26,049 nucleotides of DNA from an uncultured Chloroflexota bacterium (GTDB lineage: Bacteria; Chloroflexota; Dehalococcoidia; CAUJGQ01), in NCBI GenBank assembly GCA_937879875.1, contig CALFMN010000215.1, forward strand, positions 1 through 26,049, written 5' to 3'. Numbering within the stretch: position 1 is the first letter of the stretch; each line of letters opens with the position of its first letter. The notes below the pieces were generated by a model. That model made no database searches, had not been told where the DNA came from, and saw nothing but the letters and a program-made list of their open reading frames with translations. The translations under genes and the position numbers were made by a program. Below are positions 22,088 through 26,049 of the stretch, piece after piece.

Positions 22088-22137
22088 TTGCATTGGAAAT
22101 CATCCGGTTATATACTCCATGTAGTTACATATGCAAT
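22088..22137 (+). promoter_or_regulatory. Rieske gene promoter with nested inverted repeats
   Basis: TTGCAT (22088-22093) and TATACT (22111-22116, 5 of 6 to consensus) are 17 bases apart. The palindrome ATGTA-GT-TACAT (22119-22130) covers the expected transcription start. A wider inverted repeat ATTGCAT/ATGCAAT (22087-22093 with 22131-22137) brackets the promoter. This is the most A+T-rich part of the window. The arrangement fits a promoter controlled by a dimeric repressor such as an ArsR-, MarR- or HxlR-like protein, none of which is encoded nearby. Confidence 0.55.
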
Positions 22138-22204
22138 CGGTGCACGCGCAGCAATCTGAGGCCAGGCTGCGAGTGAGGCGTCGGGCCATGCGAGGAGTGG
22201 CGAG

Positions 22205-22510
22205 ATGAAGGTCAAGCTGGCGGATGCGGCGGAGGTGCGGGAGGCGGCGCTGACGGAGGTCGATTTCTTCGGCCGGCCTGCCATTCTCTTCCGCGAGCAG
22301 GAACGAGTGCAGGTCTATCTGAACGTCTGCTCGCACCTGGGCGGACCGCTGGCGCTGGAGGGAGAGCGGCTGCGCTGCCAATGGCACGGCGCCTGTTTCG
22401 CCGCCGGCAGCGGCAAGGCCGAGTGCGGTCCCGCCAGGCTGGACACGCGGCTGATCCGGCTGCCGGTGAAGGAAGAGGACGGCGCGGTCTACTACGTGTA
22501 CGGTGAGTAG
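22205..22510 (+). CDS. Rieske-type [2Fe-2S] ferredoxin
   Basis: The 101-residue protein carries both Rieske ligand pairs: Cys42-x-His44 in CSHLGGPL, and Cys58-x2-His61 in CQWHGACF. The 16-residue spacing is typical. It is a soluble single-domain ferredoxin with no membrane anchor, as found in electron transfer to dioxygenases, nitrite reductases or other oxygenases. The conserved 'C.HLGG.L' and 'CPWHG..F' contexts support cluster binding, although Gln replaces the common Pro in the second motif. ATG 22205 has GAGGAG upstream. No partner oxygenase or reductase is seen in the window, so its electron acceptor is unknown. Confidence 0.93.
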   Translation: MKVKLADAAEVREAALTEVDFFGRPAILFREQERVQVYLNVCSHLGGPLALEGERLRCQWHGACFAAGSGKAECGPARLDTRLIRLPVKEEDGAVYYVYGE

Positions 22511-22515
22511 CTGGT

Positions 22516-22746
22516 GTGCGCGGCGCTGGGCCGCATTCAACATCGGCGGCGCCAAGTGCAGGTTGTGCACGGCCCCCGGCGCCGCGTCCAGCAACGCCCG
22601 CGCGGCTGGCCGGCGGTAGGCTTGGCCGCCCGCCGGGCGCGGGCGAGAATACCTGCCGTGTTTGCAACGGCAGCGGCAAGGTGGCCAGCGTCCAGACCTG
22701 TAGCGGCACCGGCAAAGTCACCGAATCCGTCACTGGCGGGCCGTAG
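22516..22746 (+). CDS. Doubtful small ORF ending in DnaJ-like CxGxG motifs
   Basis: This frame overlaps nothing else and ends ENTCRVCNGSGKVASVQTCSGTGKVTESVTGGP (split: TCRVCNGSGKV then TCSGTGKV). The two CxGxGKV units are encoded by a direct DNA repeat and resemble the CxxCxGxG repeats of DnaJ-type zinc fingers. The second unit has lost its first cysteine, so a full zinc site is not possible within one chain. The N-terminal 45 residues look like random high-G+C translation, and the GTG start has no ribosome-binding site. It could be a relic of a DnaJ-like gene or a short protein with a different start. Confidence 0.3.
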   Translation: MRGAGPHSTSAAPSAGCARPPAPRPATPARLAGGRLGRPPGAGENTCRVCNGSGKVASVQTCSGTGKVTESVTGGP

Positions 22747-22781
22747 CGGCCGCCGCAGCGCCCAGCGCCGCGATCGCCGCT

Positions 22782-23195
22782 CTAATCGGCGGCGCCGCCG
22801 CTCGGGTCGATCTCGCCGCGCCGCGCCACGAGCCGGTCGATCGCGGCCAGCAGATCCTCGACATCGAAGGGCTTGATCACCACTTCGAGGCCGGGCGCGT
22901 GTGCGAGCAGCGTCTCCGGCGCGAGCAGCAGCGCCGCCGTACAGATCACGACGGGCAAGTCGCGGAAGCGCGCATCGGCGGCCAGCAGCGCCGGCAGATC
23001 AGGTGGTGCCACGGGCCAGACGGAGAGGTCGGTAATCAGCAGATCCGGCTGCCAGCGTCCCATCAGCTCATACACGGCAGACACCGACGCGGCCGTCTCC
23101 ACGCGGTGCCCTTCCTCCGTCAGCAAGTCAGCCAAAAACTGCCGCACGGGGCCATCGTTGTCCAGCACCAGGATGCGTCGCGGGGTGCGCGTCAT
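22782..23195 (-). CDS. Stand-alone response-regulator receiver (CheY-like) protein
   Basis: The 137-residue protein is a single receiver domain. The acidic pocket is Asp12/Asp14 in ILVLDNDG, the phosphoacceptor is Asp56 in LLITDLSV, the switch Thr86 is in VVICTAA, and Lys108 lies in VIKPF. All residues for phosphorylation are present, but there is no output domain, so it must act through protein contacts. The start at 23195 gives the canonical RILVLD spacing; an earlier in-frame start at 23231 adds 12 residues. No histidine kinase is encoded in the window. Confidence 0.9.
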   Translation of the reverse strand: MTRTPRRILVLDNDGPVRQFLADLLTEEGHRVETAASVSAVYELMGRWQPDLLITDLSVWPVAPPDLPALLAADARFRDLPVVICTAALLLAPETLLAHAPGLEVVIKPFDVEDLLAAIDRLVARRGEIDPSGGAAD

Positions 23196-23334
23196 GCTCG
23201 GTACCTCGGCGGACGGCAGGCGTCCGGTCAATTCTCTCCGGCTTGCCGTCGCATGGCAACCACATCACCTGCAGCTGCCGTGTTCTGACATCGCCGCTCC
23301 CTGGCGATCTGGCCAACCGCGCGGCTGCCCCTCC

Positions 23335-23450
23335 CCTCATGACACATGGACACATGAGGAAGAGATTCTCTGAGGAAGATCGGATGTCCTCGAACCAACC
23401 CTTCCCCTGTAGGGAAGGGACAGACAGCGAAGCCGTCAGGGATAGGCCAC
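23335..23450. repeat. Intergenic hairpins: family 3-like motif and family 2 half-copy
   Basis: CCTCATG (23335-23341) pairs with CATGAGG (23353-23359) around a repeated ACACATG unit; the left side matches the family 3 core CATGACACAT. Further right, 23398-23450 holds CCCTTCCC-CTGTA-GGGAAGGG followed by ACAGAC, GCGAAG and GTCAGGGATAGG. These occur in the order found in the reverse complement of the left half of the family 2 element at 8595. It looks like a solitary, decayed half-element. Confidence 0.6.
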
Positions 23451-23453
23451 GGG

Positions 23454-23915
23454 CTACACGAAGAGCAGCAAGGCGCTCAGCCGCCGCGCCAGCGCCAGAC
23501 AGGCCATGGTATCGCCGAGCCGGCGCAGCAGCCAGGCGTACTCACCATCTCCGGTGATCGCCTCGGCCGTGTGCCGCGCGTAGTACACGGCATCGGTGAG
23601 CGCCGCGGCCAGTCGCCGGGCATCCGCCGGCTGGCGCGTGGCGAGGAACGCCTGCCAGGGCATGGGCGTCACCGGGGCAGCGGAATCCGCCGGCGGCGGC
23701 TGCGCGGTCGCGGCCGTATGTTCGGCGAGCATCCCCTGCACATCGCGCAGATAGTGCAGCGCCTGCTCCAGATAGCGCAGCACCGCCGTCGCATCGGCGT
23801 TCTGCTCTGCCGACCGCGCCGCCAGATAGGCATAGCCTCTGCCCGCCGTGAAGCGGTTGACGATCTCCGAGTAGATGTCCGGCGTCAGACTCGCGGTCAC
23901 TTCGGTCCAGCGCAC
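23454..23915 (-). CDS. Hypothetical alpha-helical protein
   Basis: I do not recognise this protein. From GTG 23915, chosen for AAGGA eight bases upstream, it has 153 residues; a GTG at 23957 would add 14. It is nearly all helical with heptad-like hydrophobic spacing: DIYSEIVNRFTAGRGYAYLAARSAEQ, then ATAVLRYLEQALHYLRDVQGML. A Pro/Ala-rich break at about 84-95 separates this from a second helical part, DARRLAAALTDAVYYARHTAEAI and LARRLSALLLF. It lies between two receiver-domain genes and is divergent from the second, so a role in the same signalling context is possible but unproven. Confidence 0.6.
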   Translation of the reverse strand: MRWTEVTASLTPDIYSEIVNRFTAGRGYAYLAARSAEQNADATAVLRYLEQALHYLRDVQGMLAEHTAATAQPPPADSAAPVTPMPWQAFLATRQPADARRLAAALTDAVYYARHTAEAITGDGEYAWLLRRLGDTMACLALARRLSALLLFV

Positions 23916-24075
23916 CGGTGCGATCCTTCGCGGCTGAGTCTGTTCTAGAATGCGCACTGCACCGCTGAACCGCTATCCTCACCGCGGACGCGATCGTGGG
24001 CGGTTCGCGCCCGCTGGGCGTAGGGATGGCAAGCCATCCGAGCAGCGTCCCGGAGCGACGAACGGGGAGGAGCCG

Positions 24076-24525
24076 ATGTCCGGGCAGTCGCCGGTCGTGG
24101 CCGTGTTCAACTCCAGCGAGGACGTGGTCCAGCTCCTGCGCACCGCGCTCGAGGAGGACGGCTATACGACCGCCACAGCGCACGTCTCCGAGATCAAGCA
24201 GGGCCAGCAAGACGTCGTCGACTTCTTCGAACGCTACGACCCTCAGGTCGTGATCTACGACGTCTCGCTGCCCTATGAGGAGAACTGGACCTTCTTCCGC
24301 CTGATCCGCGATGCGCAGGCGGCGCAGGGCCGGGAGTTCATCATCACGACGCCGAACAAGCGGGCGCTGGAAGAGTTGGTTGGCGAGTCGGAGGCGCTGG
24401 AGCTGATCGGGAAGCCGTACGACCTGGAAACGATTCTGGCGCGGGTTGCGGCTGCCGTGCGCCGCGTGCAAGCCGGCACCGCGCCCGCGGCAGATGACGA
24501 AGACACCGGCACATCCTCGCGCTGA
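24076..24525 (+). CDS. Atypical receiver-domain protein lacking the acidic pocket
   Basis: The 149-residue product has a receiver fold: VVAVFNSSEDVVQLLRTALEEDGY, Asp62 in VVIYDVSLPYEENW, Thr91/92 in FIITTPNK, and Lys113 in ELIGKPYDLETIL. The strand-1 Asp-Asp pair that binds Mg(2+) is replaced by Asn-Ser-Ser (residues 12-14), although the phosphoacceptor-position Asp and the Lys remain. It is therefore likely a pseudo-receiver or one that works without standard phosphorylation. A disordered acidic tail follows. ATG 24076 has GGGGAGGAG at 24064-24072. It is divergent from the helical hypothetical gene, with a 160-base spacer, and has no output domain. Confidence 0.85.
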   Translation: MSGQSPVVAVFNSSEDVVQLLRTALEEDGYTTATAHVSEIKQGQQDVVDFFERYDPQVVIYDVSLPYEENWTFFRLIRDAQAAQGREFIITTPNKRALEELVGESEALELIGKPYDLETILARVAAAVRRVQAGTAPAADDEDTGTSSR

Positions 24526-24626
24526 GACTCGCCGTGCAGTGATCTGCGCCTTCGCGCGGGCCATGCCAGACGCCACGAGCGAACGGCTCGATGCGCTGCT
24601 GCCGACTCCGTGAGGCGAGGATCGCG

Positions 24627-26006
24627 CTACTGCTGCGTCACCAGCAGGTTGCGGAAGTGCGCTTCGGAGGGCAGGCCATTACTGCCCACGCCGATCAATA
24701 CCGTGCCGGTGCGGTAGGTGCTGTCCGTGACCGTGCTCAGCTTCGTACCGTTGGCATAAGCGGTGATCGTGCTGCCCACGCAGACGAGCGTGATGTGATT
24801 CGTCTGCGAGCCGGGTTTGATCGCCGGCGACGGCGTGTCGTCGGTCAGGCGCGCGCCGCCGGATCCATCACGCCACATCGCATAAGTGCCGGCGTCCGGA
24901 GCGACGGAGACGCGGTAGCCATTGATGCCGCCGGAACGACACCCAACCGTGATATAGCGGTCTTTGGTATCGCCGGTGAGGCGTGCATCCACGCTCACCG
25001 CCACGTCAGCATAGCCTCCGGGCGGCCTGGTGAACCAGAACTCGGTGTCCGTCTGCAGCTTCTGGATCACGAACTCGCCGCTGCCGCCGCCGGAGTAGCT
25101 GTAGCGCGCCTGCTGCGGCGCCGGGCTGTTCGTGTCCAGCACGCCGGTATTGTCCGTCAGCGGATCGGCGAGCAGCACCGGCGGCTGGCCGGCCGCGGTT
25201 TTTGACACCACCAGGTCGGAGAAGTGCGCTTCCACGGCCAGCCCTGCGGCGGCAGAGCCCGCGGCGCCAAGCCAAAGCCTTCCCTTCGTATAGGTGCTGT
25301 CTTTCCCCTCCCAGACTTTGATGCCGTTGACACTGACGCTGAGCGTATCGCCCGCACAGGTCAGGGCGAGGCGGTTCCAGACGTCGGGACTGAGCACCGA
25401 GTTGGCCTTCGCGCCCTGCGGCGAGAGCACGATCGGCGTTTGGCCGACGCCGATCCAGCGTGCCACCTCGTAGGCGCCGGTCGCGAGGAAAATACCGAAG
25501 CGGTAGCCGGTGTCTAGATCCCCCACCCGGCAGCCAAGCGCGATGTAGCGCCTGTCGGCGGCGCCGGCGAGCCGGACATTGACCGCCAGGGTGGAGTCGT
25601 CATACGTGCCGGGAACGAAGGCGACCGGGATATTGGGGTAACTTGCATCGTTGATCGAGATCACGTAATCCTTGCCGCTGACGCCGTAGGTGTAGCGCGA
25701 TTCGGAACTCGGCGAGGAGGGCATATTCGTCTTCGCTGCATCGTTCAGCAGGTCGCTGTAGAGCAGCGTGGCGCCCAGCGGCAGCGGCGTTGGCGCCGGC
25801 AGCGGCGTCGGTGAGGACCCCGGCGTCGGCGAGGACGTTGTCCGCGTCGCGCTGCCCGCTGCCGCACTCGCCGACCCGGTTGGCCCCGCCGTGGGCGTGG
25901 GGTCGGTCTGGTTCTGGACGATGCTGTTATTGTGCGGCGTCGGTTTTGGGCCACTGCAGTTGGCCGCGAGCAGGGCGATGCCGCCAACGAGTGCCGCCAG
26001 CAGCAC
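24627..26006 (-). CDS. Exported lipoprotein with two tandem LamG-like repeats, 5' truncated at contig end
   Basis: The remaining 459 residues start inside a signal peptide (VLLAALVGGIALLAANC), with the Cys as likely lipid site although Asn at -1 is unusual. A Pro/Thr/Ser linker (about 25-75) tethers two homologous domains of about 180 residues. Both share a pattern of 'RYIALGCR...GYR' (RYITVGCR in the second), 'LTCAGDTLSVSVNG' (LVCVGSTITAYANG), a DSTY segment, and a final 'EAHFSDLVVS' (EAHFRNLLVT). Each repeat keeps two cysteines, probably a disulfide. This is a concanavalin/laminin-G-like beta-sandwich pattern, often for binding glycans or proteins at the cell surface. The apparent start MYKRQ is translated adapter, so the true N-terminus is missing. 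Confidence 0.8.
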   Translation of the reverse strand: MLLAALVGGIALLAANCSGPKPTPHNNSIVQNQTDPTPTAGPTGSASAAAGSATRTTSSPTPGSSPTPLPAPTPLPLGATLLYSDLLNDAAKTNMPSSPSSESRYTYGVSGKDYVISINDASYPNIPVAFVPGTYDDSTLAVNVRLAGAADRRYIALGCRVGDLDTGYRFGIFLATGAYEVARWIGVGQTPIVLSPQGAKANSVLSPDVWNRLALTCAGDTLSVSVNGIKVWEGKDSTYTKGRLWLGAAGSAAAGLAVEAHFSDLVVSKTAAGQPPVLLADPLTDNTGVLDTNSPAPQQARYSYSGGGSGEFVIQKLQTDTEFWFTRPPGGYADVAVSVDARLTGDTKDRYITVGCRSGGINGYRVSVAPDAGTYAMWRDGSGGARLTDDTPSPAIKPGSQTNHITLVCVGSTITAYANGTKLSTVTDSTYRTGTVLIGVGSNGLPSEAHFRNLLVTQQ

Positions 26007-26049
26007 CTGTCTCTTATACACATCTCCGAGCCCACGAGACAGGCAGAAA
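26007..26049. other. Illumina Nextera read-2 adapter plus i7 barcode (sequencing artefact)
   Basis: The 19-base transposase mosaic end CTGTCTCTTATACACATCT lies at 26007-26025 and is followed by the read-2 tail CCGAGCCCACGAGAC (26026-26040). The remaining AGGCAGAA (26041-26048) equals the Nextera i7 index I know as N703, and the final A is the first base of the P7 segment. None of this belongs to the organism. It creates false reading frames that start MYKRQ or contain MCIRDR. Confidence 0.98.

Larger units (their letters stand above)
21861..22204. other. Spacer between divergent genes with a repeat and an A+T-rich promoter
   Basis: This 344-base spacer contains a family 3 repeat copy (21959-21995) and the promoter/operator region of the Rieske gene (22081-22137). 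No coding frame is convincing. Confidence 0.6.

Noticed and set aside
25745..26035. A minus-strand frame containing MCIRDR at its start
   Set aside because: The start is translated from the Nextera adapter and the rest is another frame of the lipoprotein gene.

Overview
The window reads as the end of a high-G+C bacterial contig, probably from a metagenome or isolate draft assembly. The gene set points to Chloroflexota: a Tat/lipobox peptide-type binding protein with its permeases, amidohydrolases, a YcaQ-type glycosylase, an archease/RtcB pair, retropepsin-like proteins and lone receiver-domain proteins. This placement is inferred from gene content and style, not from a search. The last 43 bases (26007-26049) are not biological. 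They are an Illumina Nextera read-2 adapter followed by what looks like an i7 barcode, so the contig truly ends at 26006 and its last gene is cut there.

Layout. 1-149: start of a GNAT acetyltransferase (minus, partial). 488-4659: a peptide/nickel-type ABC importer cassette (two permeases, a Tat-lipoprotein binding protein, a small beta-barrel-like protein) with no ATPase gene. 4693-7620 (minus): an ECF sigma factor split by a frameshift, a translationally coupled anti-sigma-like membrane protein, and a secreted beta-propeller. 7773-8570: acetoacetate decarboxylase family. 9207-12139: DinB-fold protein, Asp-box beta-propeller and YcaQ/AlkX-type DNA glycosylase, preceded by a Gram-positive-type LexA/SOS box that overlaps a promoter. 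12598-16194: gyrB interrupted by a 549-residue intein. 16420-17580 (minus): amidohydrolase. 17864-18769: HSL-family alpha/beta hydrolase. 19095-21145: archease and RtcB RNA ligase. 21158-21860 (minus): a retropepsin-like protein and its partner. 22205-22510: Rieske ferredoxin. 22782-24525: two stand-alone receiver proteins and a helical hypothetical protein. 24627-26006 (minus): a lipoprotein with two tandem beta-sandwich repeats, 5' truncated.

The gaps between genes hold at least three families of palindromic interspersed repeats. Family 1 (about 200-320 bp, terminal inverted repeat built on GGCCCTCA/TGAGGGCC) sits directly behind three stop codons. In one case its right end supplies the start codon and ribosome-binding site of archease. 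Family 2 is built on CCTAACCCTGA/TCAGGGTTAGG and includes a perfect 26-bp-arm hairpin overlapping the archease stop codon. Family 3 shares CATGACACAT and GCAGCCGCGATCG.

The most notable items are the gyrB intein, which carries an XRE-type helix-turn-helix between its splicing and LAGLIDADG parts and sits against the TOPRIM DxDxD motif; the putative SOS box ahead of the DinB-to-YcaQ gene run; and repeat-derived translation initiation of archease upstream of RtcB.
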